From: Zunongwangia atlantica 22II14-10F7
GTDB lineage: Bacteria; Bacteroidota; Bacteroidia; Flavobacteriales; Flavobacteriaceae
Length of the DNA: 64,000 nucleotides
Reading direction: 5' to 3'
Assembly (NCBI RefSeq): GCF_002094855.1
Contig: NZ_ARYN01000007.1
Location: 124,001-188,000 of the forward strand
In this document: positions 18,349 through 26,965 of the stretch, piece after piece
Numbering within the stretch: position 1 is the stretch's first letter
Layout: each line of letters begins with the position of its first letter
Translations under genes and position numbers: made by a program
The notes under the pieces: model-generated
What the model was told of the DNA's origin: nothing
Database searches by the model: none
The model's input: only the letters and a program-made list of their open reading frames with translations

Positions 18349-19054
18349 ATTAGGTTACATAAAATTTGTGCTTTTGCTGGCTTTGGTTGCTTTTCTATAT
18401 GGATTTGCAGGAAAAAGGCATAGCCAACGAAAATTGAATGGTACAGAAGTTCATTTTACAGACAACGAAAACCTGTATGTTACTGTAGATGCGGTTAATA
18501 AGTTGTTGATACAAAATGAAGAGGCTAACGAAAACCTGGGGCAAGAAACTTTAGATTTGAATAAGGTAGAGACGCTTCTTAATAGTCATGATATGATAGA
18601 GAATGCCGAGGTTTTCTTAAAATTGAACGGAAAACTCTCTGCAGTTGTGAGCCAGCGTAAACCTATTGGGAGAGCCGTAGGTAATACTTCATTTTACCTG
18701 GATAAAAATGGAGAGGTCATGCCACTTTCAGAGAATTTTTCAGCAAGGGTGCCTCTTATGCTAGGTTTTAATGAAACTAATATTTTAAAGGCTTATCCGT
18801 TGGTGAGTTATATAAAAAATGATAGTTTTTTAAATAAGCACATCACCACAATACATCGTTTGGCTAATGGTCGCTACGAGCTTAAGTTGCGTAAAGCGGG
18901 TTTTACGGTATATTTTGGAGAAGTGAAAAATATAGAGCTGAAATTCAATAATTTCAAGGCATTTTATAAAAAGGCATTAAAAGATAAAAAGTTAGATACC
19001 TATAAAAAAGTGAATCTACAGTTTGGTAATCAGGTTGTATGCACTAAAAAGTAA
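18338..19054 (+). CDS. ftsQ: Cell division protein FtsQ/DivIB
   Basis: Bitopic division protein: short cytoplasmic tail, one membrane segment (about residues 7-24), then a periplasmic POTRA-like and beta domain. VETLLNSHDMIENAEVFLKLNGKLSAVVSQRKPIGRAV contains the typical POTRA-to-beta transition, followed by FYLDKNGEVMPLS. 238 residues, usual for Bacteroidota. Sequence conservation is low, but the place between murC and ftsA settles the identity. Confidence 0.92.
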   Translation: MKSKLGYIKFVLLLALVAFLYGFAGKRHSQRKLNGTEVHFTDNENLYVTVDAVNKLLIQNEEANENLGQETLDLNKVETLLNSHDMIENAEVFLKLNGKLSAVVSQRKPIGRAVGNTSFYLDKNGEVMPLSENFSARVPLMLGFNETNILKAYPLVSYIKNDSFLNKHITTIHRLANGRYELKLRKAGFTVYFGEVKNIELKFNNFKAFYKKALKDKKLDTYKKVNLQFGNQVVCTKK

Positions 19055-19057
19055 GAT

Positions 19058-20401
19058 ATGGAGCAAAACGATATTGCAGTAGGATTAGATATAGGGACGA
19101 CAAAGATTGTTGCCATGATTGGCAAGAAGAATGAGTATGGCAAAGTAGAGATCGTTGGGATTGGTAAATCCAGAAGTCTGGGTGTGCACCGTGGTGTGGT
19201 AAATAACATCACGCAAACCATTCAATCTATACAACAGGCCATTCAGGAAGCTGAAGCAGATTCTGGACAAAAGATTAAAGATGTAGTTGTAGGGATTGCC
19301 GGGCAACATATTAGAAGTTTGCAACATAGTGATTATATCACAAGACCAAACCCTGAAGAAGTTATCGATGCTGAAGATATTCATAGTTTATGCAATCAGG
19401 TTCATAAACTGGTTATGTTACCTGGGGAAGAAATAATTCATGTACTTCCGCAGGAATATAAAGTAGATGGGCAGGCTGAAATTAAAGAGCCAATTGGGAT
19501 GTATGGTGGTCGCCTTGAAGCAAATTTTCACGTGGTTGTAGGCCAGGTTTCTTCAATAAGAAATATTGGTAGATGTGTAAAAAGTGCAGGTTTAGACCTT
19601 TCAGCAGTAACATTAGAGCCTTTAGCGTCTGCAAATGCTGTGCTTAGCCAGGAAGAAAAAGAAGCAGGTGTAGCACTTATCGATATAGGTGGTGGTACTA
19701 CAGATCTTGCAATTTTTAAAGACGGAATTATTAGGCATACAGCAGTAATCCCTTTTGGAGGAAATGTGATTACTGAAGATATTAAAGAAGGTTGTTCGAT
19801 TATCGAAAAGCAGGCAGAATTGCTGAAGATTAAATTTGGATCGGCATGGCCAGGAGAAAATAAGGATAACGAGATCGTTTCTATTCCTGGATTACGAGGA
19901 AGAGAACCAAAAGAAATTACGCTTAAAAATCTTTCGAAGATCATTCATGCTCGTGTGGTAGAAATTATTGAGCAGGTTTACCTGGAGATAAAAAACTATG
20001 GTCACGAAGATCAAAAGAAAAAGCTTATTGGTGGGCTTGTGTTAACCGGTGGAGGTGCGCAATTAAAACATCTTAAGCAATTAGTAGAGTATATCACAGG
20101 AATGGATACCAGGATTGGTTTTCCTAACGAACATCTGGCAGGAAATAATGATTCTGAAACTACTAGCCCAATGTATGCAACAGCAGTTGGATTGGTAATG
20201 AATAGTTTAGAGACCAGTAAAAGTAGTTTCCAGGAAGAAGCTGTCCTTAAAGAGAAAGAGCCAGAGCCAGTGCCGGTAGATGAAGAAGCAGAGGCAGAGC
20301 GGGAAGAACCGCAAGTACAGGTAGAACAGCCTAAGCCCCGAAAAAGTATTTTCGATAAATGGGCAGAAAAGTTCAAAGATTTTTTAGATAACGCAGAGTA
20401 A
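19058..20401 (+). CDS. ftsA: Cell division protein FtsA
   Basis: Actin-like ATPase that anchors FtsZ filaments to the membrane. Actin-fold motifs are visible: VGLDIGTTKIVAMIG at the N-terminus, ALIDIGGGTTDLAIF (phosphate 2) near residue 210, and VLTGGGAQLKHL (adenosine). The C-terminus has an acidic-proline linker (about residues 385-425), then a closing amphipathic stretch FDKWAEKFKDFLDNAE that fits the membrane-targeting helix. 447 residues. Confidence 0.96.
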   Translation: MEQNDIAVGLDIGTTKIVAMIGKKNEYGKVEIVGIGKSRSLGVHRGVVNNITQTIQSIQQAIQEAEADSGQKIKDVVVGIAGQHIRSLQHSDYITRPNPEEVIDAEDIHSLCNQVHKLVMLPGEEIIHVLPQEYKVDGQAEIKEPIGMYGGRLEANFHVVVGQVSSIRNIGRCVKSAGLDLSAVTLEPLASANAVLSQEEKEAGVALIDIGGGTTDLAIFKDGIIRHTAVIPFGGNVITEDIKEGCSIIEKQAELLKIKFGSAWPGENKDNEIVSIPGLRGREPKEITLKNLSKIIHARVVEIIEQVYLEIKNYGHEDQKKKLIGGLVLTGGGAQLKHLKQLVEYITGMDTRIGFPNEHLAGNNDSETTSPMYATAVGLVMNSLETSKSSFQEEAVLKEKEPEPVPVDEEAEAEREEPQVQVEQPKPRKSIFDKWAEKFKDFLDNAE

Positions 20402-20437
20402 TACATAGCACAATAGAGAACCAGTAAAATTGAATTT

Positions 20438-22525
20438 ATGAGCAATACAGAATTCGGAGACATTTCATTCGATTTACCTAAAAATCAATCGAACGTCATC
20501 AAAGTTATTGGTGTAGGTGGTGGCGGTAGTAATGCTATTAACCACATGTTTCAACTAGGGATTAAAGGAGTAGATTTTGTAATCTGTAATACCGATTCAC
20601 AGGCATTAGAGAACAGTACCGTTCCTAATAAAATCCAGTTGGGAGTTAGCCTTACCGAAGGTCTTGGAGCGGGAGCAAATCCTGAAATTGGAGAGCAGGC
20701 AGCAGTAGAAAGTTTTGATGAGATTAAAAACATGCTCGATGTGAATACCAAAATGGTATTTATCACTGCAGGTATGGGTGGTGGTACTGGTACAGGTGCT
20801 GCGCCAGTGATCGCAAAACAGGCTAAAGAGATGGATATTCTTACGGTAGGGATCGTAACTATTCCTTTTCAGTTTGAAGGTAGAATGAGAAACGAACAGG
20901 CTCAAAAAGGAGTTGAAAAACTTCGGTCTCATGTAGATTCTTTAATTGTGATTAACAACAATAAACTTCGTGAAGTTTATGGGAACTTAGGTTTTAAAGC
21001 CGGTTTCTCTAAGGCAGATGAAGTTTTAGCTACAGCCTCTCGTGGTATTGCTGAAGTTATTACTCATCACTACACACAAAACATTGACCTTAGGGATGCG
21101 AAAACAGTGTTGAGTAATAGTGGTACTGCCATAATGGGATCTGCATCTGCTTCAGGAGCAAATAGAGCTCAGGATGCTATCGCTAAAGCTTTAGATTCTC
21201 CATTATTAAACGATAATAAAATTACCGGTGCTCAAAATGTATTGCTATTAATTGTTTCCGGTTCCGAAGAAATTACTATTGACGAGATTGGTGAAATCAA
21301 TGATCATATTCAGGGTGAAGCTGGTCACAGTGCCAATATTATTATGGGTGTTGGTGAAGATGAAGCCTTAGAAGGTGCTATTTCTGTAACCATTATTGCT
21401 ACTGGTTTTAATGTAGAACAGCAGGATGAAATCACCAATACCGAAACTAAAAAGATTATCCATACACTAGAAGACGAACAGAAGGCGGAGCATGAGTTCC
21501 CTTCAGATCGTGGAAATACTGGTTCTTTTACCGAGTTACCTTTGCCAGAGGAAAAGAAAGAACCAGAGCAGCCAAAAAAGATCGTTCATACTTTAGATGA
21601 AAATATGGATGAGGTTGAAGCTCCTAAGCCTAAAGCTGTACAACCCGAAGTGAAGTCAGTGCCTAGAGCTGAAGTTCAACCAGCACAACCAGTACAGCCA
21701 GTTGCAGCGCCAGCAAAGGATCCAGAGCTTTATACGCCACCTTCAGCATATAATATGGATGTTTTTTATGATGAAGTAAATCCAGAAGATTTTGTAATTA
21801 ACGATACCAGTGCAGGAGTAGAAGAGGTTGAAGCTATAGAGGAAGAGAATAACGATGAGGAGCAGTTTATGTTTACTTTCGATTTTCCTATAAATCAGGA
21901 AGAAAAAAAGCCTGAACAACCAAAAGCTGAAGTTTCTGCTCCAGAGATTAAAGAAGAGCCTAAGCAAGAGCCTGTAAAAAGACATGTGCTGAATACAGAG
22001 GATGCTGAAGAACCCAGTTATGAGGTTAAAAATATTGAAGTAAACGAGCCTGTTGAAGTTATTCCTGCCACAGAAAATACTGCCGATGGTACGGTAAAAA
22101 GATACAGTCTTGATGATTATATGGAATTTGAGCAGCAGTTAGAGAATTCTAAACCTGCAAAAAAGCAAGAAAAAGAAGAGCCAAAAGACGAAACTATTGC
22201 TTTTGAAAAGCGTACGGTACAACCAACACCGCAAAAGGAAGAGGAGCAGGACGCAAATCCTTTTAATAATCCAATTCCAGAGCATGTAGTAGAACGTGCA
22301 GCAGAGCGCCGTGCTAAAATGAAGGAATTTAATTATAAGTTTAGAAGTAATGCTTCGCAGATCGAAGAAATCGAGAAGCAACCAGCTTATAAAAGAGCCG
22401 GAATTAATTTGGATAGCACAAATTATGCTGAGAACAAAATGTCTAGAACTACTTTAGGTCAGGATGAAAATAATGATCTTCAGTTTAGAAGAAATAATTC
22501 GTTCTTACATGATAATGTAGACTAA
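20438..22525 (+). CDS. ftsZ: Cell division protein FtsZ with very long C-terminal extension
   Basis: Tubulin-like GTPase forming the division ring. The GTPase core occupies about residues 1-325 with VIGVGGGGSNAINHM and the tubulin signature GMGGGTGTGAAPV. The protein is 695 residues, against roughly 390 in E. coli: residues 330-695 are a charged, low-complexity linker rich in E, K, P and Q. Within it a short motif recurs: KKIIHTLED (338), KKIVHTLDE (380), KRHVLNTED (514) and KRYSLDD (554). The end (RRNNSFLHDNVD) is the presumed partner-binding tail. Long FtsZ linkers are usual in flavobacteria; the recurring motif is seen directly, its meaning is not known. Confidence 0.95.
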   Translation: MSNTEFGDISFDLPKNQSNVIKVIGVGGGGSNAINHMFQLGIKGVDFVICNTDSQALENSTVPNKIQLGVSLTEGLGAGANPEIGEQAAVESFDEIKNMLDVNTKMVFITAGMGGGTGTGAAPVIAKQAKEMDILTVGIVTIPFQFEGRMRNEQAQKGVEKLRSHVDSLIVINNNKLREVYGNLGFKAGFSKADEVLATASRGIAEVITHHYTQNIDLRDAKTVLSNSGTAIMGSASASGANRAQDAIAKALDSPLLNDNKITGAQNVLLLIVSGSEEITIDEIGEINDHIQGEAGHSANIIMGVGEDEALEGAISVTIIATGFNVEQQDEITNTETKKIIHTLEDEQKAEHEFPSDRGNTGSFTELPLPEEKKEPEQPKKIVHTLDENMDEVEAPKPKAVQPEVKSVPRAEVQPAQPVQPVAAPAKDPELYTPPSAYNMDVFYDEVNPEDFVINDTSAGVEEVEAIEEENNDEEQFMFTFDFPINQEEKKPEQPKAEVSAPEIKEEPKQEPVKRHVLNTEDAEEPSYEVKNIEVNEPVEVIPATENTADGTVKRYSLDDYMEFEQQLENSKPAKKQEKEEPKDETIAFEKRTVQPTPQKEEEQDANPFNNPIPEHVVERAAERRAKMKEFNYKFRSNASQIEEIEKQPAYKRAGINLDSTNYAENKMSRTTLGQDENNDLQFRRNNSFLHDNVD

Positions 22526-22549
22526 ATAATCAATCTCTATAAACAGAAG

Positions 22550-22578
22550 AAAGGAGGCTTTTTAAGTCTCCTTTTTTT
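22550..22578 (+). terminator. Rho-independent terminator after ftsZ
   Basis: AAAGGAGGCTT / AAGTCTCCTTT stem (11 pairs with one G-U) with a 3-base loop, followed by a T run. It closes the dcw cluster. Confidence 0.85.
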
Positions 22579-22776
22579 ATTTTTAGGTTATAAGAGAATT
22601 CTGAATGATCTTAAATTTAGGTAGTGTAATCATTATTGCGTAACAGATTATTAGCAGATAGGAATAAATCAGGCTAAAGTTAATCGCCACTAAGAGATAA
22701 AGGCTGGCAAAAATATAATAAATCCTAGAGATGATTTTATGTCTTTTATCATCGTGTAGGATTAGAAATATATGAA

Positions 22777-22808
22777 AAAAAAGGAGGCAAAATTTTGCCT
22801 CCTTTTTT
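22777..22808. terminator. Bidirectional terminator
   Basis: Perfect 32-base palindrome whose arms read AAAAAAGGAGGCAAAA and its complement, with A and T tracts on both sides. It lies just downstream of the minus-strand small membrane protein. The 200 bases between this and the ftsZ terminator hold no gene I can support. Confidence 0.8.
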
Positions 22809-22824
22809 ATATTAAAAATGTAGA

Positions 22825-23034
22825 TTATAAATCTTTCTTACTCTCCGCCTGAATAACATCAGTATCTTTTCTATATTTTAAAAGGCTAATGCCGGCTAAA
22901 AAGAAAATAAATCCTATGATGCTTAAGGCCCAGGGACTTAAAGCCAGGGCTAGACTTCCAAAAATTCCTAATATTCCCATTACAAGTGCAATTGCTCCAC
23001 CAACGGTTAATATAAGTGCAAAAATCTTAATCAT
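22825..23034 (-). CDS. Small two-helix membrane protein
   Basis: A 69-residue protein with two hydrophobic segments, about residues 4-30 (rich in G, A, I, L) and 33-51 (ALSIIGFIFFLAGISLL), then a short charged tail KYRKDTDVIQAESKKDL, probably cytoplasmic. Both termini would face the same side. Start ATG with the sequence MIKIFALILTVGG. I recognise no family. It has its own terminator downstream and a dyad upstream that may be an operator. Confidence 0.72.
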   Translation of the reverse strand: MIKIFALILTVGGAIALVMGILGIFGSLALALSPWALSIIGFIFFLAGISLLKYRKDTDVIQAESKKDL

Positions 23035-23076
23035 AATTATCGATTTTGGTTAATTGTTGCACTAATTTATATAATT

Positions 23077-23091
23077 AACTGATAGTCAGTT
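23077..23091. promoter_or_regulatory. Inverted repeat upstream of the small membrane protein
   Basis: AACTGA-TAG-TCAGTT, a 6-bp perfect dyad with 3-base spacer, 43 bases before the start of the small membrane protein. It could be an operator for a helix-turn-helix repressor; no regulator gene is adjacent. Confidence 0.3.
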
Positions 23092-23126
23092 TTTAATTAA
23101 CACATCTTAAGTTTTTTGCTATTGGT

Positions 23127-23735
23127 TCAATTTATGGTTTTGTGCCATTTTTCAATTTGCTTAATGGCTTCAGCTTCGTCTTCCCAGCCTTTTATTTCCA
23201 GGCTATTGTCTTTGTCGTAGCTTAAAAACCATAGTTCGATAATGTCTTTAGCTTCGGGATAATTGTTTAGGAAAACTTTATAAGATTCGGCTTTAAAAAT
23301 TTGATCTTTTTTTAGCGCTGGCACGGCAATGATCTTGTCGTCTTGCTCACCTTCATCGATCAATTTTAAAACAGCAATAGGTTTTATAGGGATGATATCG
23401 CCAGTATTTACAGATTGTCCCAGAATGAACACATCTAAGGCATCACCATCTCCGCCTTTATCAGGATCTGAATAGGTTGAAGGTATAAATCCGTAATTAC
23501 CTGGATAGGGTAAGAATTCTATAATCCTGTCGTTGCCATTTCGCTGATCTGGAATAAATTCCTGAAGCGAATGATCAAACTCGAGTTTAAGGTTGGTGCC
23601 TGAAGGTATTTCGACGACGGCTTGATAGTTTCCGTCTTTGTCTTTTAAAGAAAGATTCTCATAATCTGGTTTGGTATTACAAGCATAAGCTATAAAAAGG
23701 CTGCAGAGTATGAGAATCTTTATTTTTTGCATCAT
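23127..23735 (-). CDS. Exported lipoprotein inorganic pyrophosphatase (family I)
   Basis: Hydrolyses pyrophosphate to phosphate. The family I core is complete: VVEIPSGTNLKLEFD, NYGFIPSTY, the metal-binding GDGDALDVFILG and LIDEGEQDDKIIAVP. The N-terminus, however, is a lipoprotein signal (KIKILILCSLFIAYAC), so the mature enzyme should be lipid-anchored outside the cytoplasm, whereas family I enzymes are normally cytosolic. 202 residues. It sits 6 bases downstream of another lipoprotein gene, in the same direction. The alternative of an internal cytosolic start is unlikely, since no suitable start follows the lipobox before the core. Confidence 0.9.
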   Translation of the reverse strand: MMQKIKILILCSLFIAYACNTKPDYENLSLKDKDGNYQAVVEIPSGTNLKLEFDHSLQEFIPDQRNGNDRIIEFLPYPGNYGFIPSTYSDPDKGGDGDALDVFILGQSVNTGDIIPIKPIAVLKLIDEGEQDDKIIAVPALKKDQIFKAESYKVFLNNYPEAKDIIELWFLSYDKDNSLEIKGWEDEAEAIKQIEKWHKTIN

Positions 23736-23741
23736 TTATTT

Positions 23742-24302
23742 TTAATCCCAGTAGATCATAAAATACTTGAATTTAGCACCATCTGGAATTTGCGATGATC
23801 TAATCTTAGTATCAGTATCATAACGTAAACTAGATGGTAATTCTTTTTTATCTATAGTGATATAAGCATTAATTTCATCTAGAAACACAACGGCCGAGCT
23901 AATAGTGTTTTCTATTCTTGATATTTTATAATTTTCAACAATATCTTTAAAAGTACTTTCAGAATTTAAACCTGCTTTTGTTTTAAATCTTGGATCTAAA
24001 ACTCGAATATAGCCAATAGTGCTTGTGCTGTCGAATTCTTGTGCAGGCTCTAAAATTAGTAAAGCTTCACCGCCTTTTTCAAAAACCTTAATTTCGTCTG
24101 TGGCTCTTAATTGCATTGGTCCACTGGTTTCTTTTACCAGAGAATCTTCATTGTATAGAGAGTCTAATTGGTTAAGTTTGATGTCTTTTTTTAGTTTACC
24201 AACCTGTGATGCGGTAATTAAAAAAGGATTATCTTCATCTTTTTGGCAGGAAGTAAGTATGATGGCAGTTAAAGTGAAAATTGCCAGTAAATGTTTCTTC
24301 AT
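23742..24302 (-). CDS. Putative lipoprotein, function unknown
   Basis: A 186-residue protein from the ATG giving MKKHLLAIFTLTAIILTSC, a clear lipoprotein signal; a start ten codons further upstream is possible but would bury this signal behind extra residues. The mature part begins with a charged DEDNPF stretch and contains beta-type segments (GEALLILEPAQEF, GYIRVLDPRF, SAVVFLDEINAYITIDKKEL). No family recognised. It directly precedes the exported pyrophosphatase, so the two probably share a transcript and a compartment. Confidence 0.8.
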   Translation of the reverse strand: MKKHLLAIFTLTAIILTSCQKDEDNPFLITASQVGKLKKDIKLNQLDSLYNEDSLVKETSGPMQLRATDEIKVFEKGGEALLILEPAQEFDSTSTIGYIRVLDPRFKTKAGLNSESTFKDIVENYKISRIENTISSAVVFLDEINAYITIDKKELPSSLRYDTDTKIRSSQIPDGAKFKYFMIYWD

Positions 24303-24496
24303 AATGAGTGTAATTACTTTTGTGTTTTTCAATTTGGCGTATCTGGATTAACGGGAAAAACTAATATTTGGTATTTTAATATTGTAAAATAAGTACGAAA
24401 TTTTATCCCGAAATTCAATCGATTTAGAGTTCTATAATTTTTTATAAAAGTAAGCAATACCTTGTGATTGCGGGAAAGGATTTTTTTAGTATACGC

Positions 24497-25552
24497 CTAA
24501 ATTACGGCAGCTTCAAGCAGCTGTATAGTACCCGCTTCAGCATTAATTTCGGCTTCAATTCCGTTAGGTATTGTACTGTTATCATCAATATGTCCAATCA
24601 TTGCTCCGCTAAATGCTGGGATGCCAAGTGGTTTTATGTAATGATCCAAAACTTCCTCTAAAGTTAAACTTCCGTAGCCACTTCCGCCGGGATCACATTC
24701 GGTACATTTTCCAAAAACAAAACCTTTAATTTGCTTAAAAACACCGCCAAGTTGTAGTTGCGTCATCATTCGGTCTACCGCATAAACCTTTTCACCAACA
24801 TCTTCTATATAGAGTATTTTATTGCTCCAATCTGTTGGAAAATATTCGCTTCCCATAATTCCTGTTAGTACTGAAAGATTTCCACCTAATAATTGTCCTT
24901 CTGCAGTTCCGCCGGTAATGGTACGAATACGATTTGAAGTCTGAGTAAGATTATCTCCAATCGATTTTGGATTTTCCAGAAGCGGATTTTCTTTATCGAA
25001 TAAAATAGCTTTAAGATGCGAAACACTAAAAGTATTCCAGGTTGAAACCGCTACCGGGGCATGAAAAGTTACCAAGCCAGTTTTTTCGAAAATAGCCGAG
25101 TGTAAAGCTGTAATATCGCTGTAGCCAATAAAGATCTTGGGATTGGTTTTTATCGCTTCGTAATCTAAAAGTTCCAAAATTCTAGCCGAACCCGAGCCGC
25201 CACGCAGCGCAATAATTGCATCTACAGATTTATCTTTAAACATTGCGTTTAATTCGCCTGCACGCTCTTTATCTGTTCCTGCTAAATGACCATATCGGTT
25301 TTTTACAAACTCACCAAACTTCACTTTTAGCCCCATTGCTTCAAAAGATTCTTTTGCGATCTGGTAAGGTTCAGTTTCAAAAATAGCGCTGGCCGGGCTT
25401 ACGATTCCTATAGTATCTCCTTCTTTTAGAGCTTTTGGTTTAATGATCTTTGCGGCCGTATTACTTCCGTAGAAATTAGTGGCAGCGTAAGAACTTAAAG
25501 GAATAGCAAGGCTGCTAAGGCCAATATTCTGTAAAAATTTACGTCTTTGCAT
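24497..25552 (-). CDS. LD-carboxypeptidase (S66, muramoyltetrapeptide carboxypeptidase family)
   Basis: Removes the terminal D-alanine from tetrapeptide stems of peptidoglycan. S66 features: GDTIGIVSPASAIFE near residue 43, the nucleophile region IIALRGGSGSARILELLDY, the YSDITALHSAI segment, and in the C-terminal half the glutamate and histidine of GFVFGKCTEC and MIGHIDDN. The N-terminus MQRRKFLQNIGLSSLAI looks like a twin-arginine type signal, so this copy acts in the periplasm and not in cytoplasmic recycling. 351 residues. It follows the S13 carboxypeptidase by 16 bases on the same strand. Confidence 0.9.
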   Translation of the reverse strand: MQRRKFLQNIGLSSLAIPLSSYAATNFYGSNTAAKIIKPKALKEGDTIGIVSPASAIFETEPYQIAKESFEAMGLKVKFGEFVKNRYGHLAGTDKERAGELNAMFKDKSVDAIIALRGGSGSARILELLDYEAIKTNPKIFIGYSDITALHSAIFEKTGLVTFHAPVAVSTWNTFSVSHLKAILFDKENPLLENPKSIGDNLTQTSNRIRTITGGTAEGQLLGGNLSVLTGIMGSEYFPTDWSNKILYIEDVGEKVYAVDRMMTQLQLGGVFKQIKGFVFGKCTECDPGGSGYGSLTLEEVLDHYIKPLGIPAFSGAMIGHIDDNSTIPNGIEAEINAEAGTIQLLEAAVI

Positions 25553-25568
25553 GATGAGGTTTTCAAGA

Positions 25569-26879
25569 TTAGTATTGATCGCGAACAGTGGTTAAAATTT
25601 CTTCCATAGCTTGTTTTAGCTGCGAAGTAGGCACGGTATAATTACTGTTCATAAAACTAAAATATAAAGTTTTTCCGCTTTTCGTGATTAGGAGTCCGCT
25701 TAAGGAATGATTGTTTCTAAGGGTCCCCGTTTTAGCGTAAATATAAGCTTTGTCTGATTTGTAGTCATTTTCGAGCGTTCCAGATTCGCCACCGGTAGGA
25801 AGCAGTGATTTGAATTTTTCTTCACCAATTTCTTCAGTAATTTTTGAAATGAGCCTAACAATACTGCGAGGCGTAAAAAGATTGTAGCGTGTTAAACCGG
25901 AACCATCGTGCCAGTTGACTTTATCGGGTAGGTCATTGAGTAAATTTTCCTGTGCATAATCGATGGCGATATCAGTTTCTAGGGTGTCTGAAATAATTCC
26001 TGCGGAAACCAACAAAAGCTGTTCTGCGATGAAATTATCGCTTTCCTGAAGCATTTTTTTATACAAACTATCTGAAGCTTCATTGTAAATTGTTTGTTCT
26101 AGATCTATATTTTTAGGTTTTTGGGGCAAGATCATCACTTCTTTTCTAAGCGTGTCGCTTAATAGTTTAGCTGAAGTATATGCTGAAGTAATAAAGGGTA
26201 CTAATCGACTAGAAGCTTCAGTTCTTTTTGTGTTTTTATATCTAAAAATGTTTGAATCGATATCCCGATAAATTCCGGCTCCTAAGTTTTTGGTTTTTTC
26301 AGTAGAAATAGAATCCTTGAAAATTTCTGGGTAGCTTTTCGATGAATTTCGATCCTTTTTGAAATCAAATTCAACGATGTTTCCATAGAGAGGAAAGGCA
26401 TTTCTTTCCGCAGAATAATAGCCATTATAATCGTCCCACGCCCAACCGGGACCGAACTTAGATTCAGTGAAATTCGACGAAAGTAGAAACAATTTTTTAT
26501 TTGAATTTCGTAGAAAATCGAGAGTTTTTTCAGAATTAAAGGCGGCATAAAGAAATCCGGGATCGCCGGTGCCTTTAAAAATGAGACTGTCGCCGTAAAC
26601 CGTATATTTTATGCTGGGAATGGAGTCTCCAATAAGCTTTAGAGCAGTATAGAACGTAAATAATTTAGTGTTTGAAGCCGGAGTAAAATATTTGTCTCCA
26701 TTTTTATCGAATATCGTCTTATTGGTTTCAGGATCGTAAATCACCAAACCTGTAAAGCCTTGTTTAAAAGCCTGAGAATTTTTAAAAACCCGGTTTACAT
26801 TTTTTGTGGTTTTTAAAGAAGCACAGCTAAAGCAGGAAATTAGGGGAATAAAAAGGAGAAGGAGTTTAGAATATTTCAA
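25569..26879 (-). CDS. D-alanyl-D-alanine carboxypeptidase/endopeptidase (S13, DacB-like), lipoprotein
   Basis: Penicillin-binding protein type 4 family: trims D-Ala or cuts crosslinks in peptidoglycan. Active-site motifs: FTPASNTKLF (S-x-x-K), QESDNFIAEQLL (S-x-N) and KTGTLRNNHSLSG (K-T-G). A signal with cysteines (LISCFSCAS) predicts lipidation and periplasmic location. 436 residues. The start codon is TTG, which gives the basic-hydrophobic beginning MKYSKLLLLF. It leads a likely two-gene unit with the S66 enzyme downstream, joining two trimming activities. Confidence 0.9.
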   Translation of the reverse strand: MKYSKLLLLFIPLISCFSCASLKTTKNVNRVFKNSQAFKQGFTGLVIYDPETNKTIFDKNGDKYFTPASNTKLFTFYTALKLIGDSIPSIKYTVYGDSLIFKGTGDPGFLYAAFNSEKTLDFLRNSNKKLFLLSSNFTESKFGPGWAWDDYNGYYSAERNAFPLYGNIVEFDFKKDRNSSKSYPEIFKDSISTEKTKNLGAGIYRDIDSNIFRYKNTKRTEASSRLVPFITSAYTSAKLLSDTLRKEVMILPQKPKNIDLEQTIYNEASDSLYKKMLQESDNFIAEQLLLVSAGIISDTLETDIAIDYAQENLLNDLPDKVNWHDGSGLTRYNLFTPRSIVRLISKITEEIGEEKFKSLLPTGGESGTLENDYKSDKAYIYAKTGTLRNNHSLSGLLITKSGKTLYFSFMNSNYTVPTSQLKQAMEEILTTVRDQY

Positions 26880-26925
26880 ATTATAATTTTATCCTGAAAG
26901 TAAGAAAGTTTTTTGATTGTTTGGT

Positions 26926-26959
26926 TTTGTGGCTAATATTATTTGATTACGTATCTTTG
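26926..26959 (+). promoter_or_regulatory. Promoter of queE
   Basis: TATCTTTG at 26952-26959 matches the -7 element TAnnTTTG, with TTTG at 26926-26929 as a possible -33 element, 22 bases apart. The implied transcript starts almost at the ATG at 26966, which argues against the in-frame start 45 bases further upstream. Confidence 0.55.
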
Positions 26960-26965
26960 CGGGCT

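Noticed and set aside
19528-19944. A 138-residue minus-strand frame inside ftsA
   Set aside because: Fully inside a well-conserved gene on the other strand, with Ser/Pro/Ile-rich composition typical of a shadow frame.
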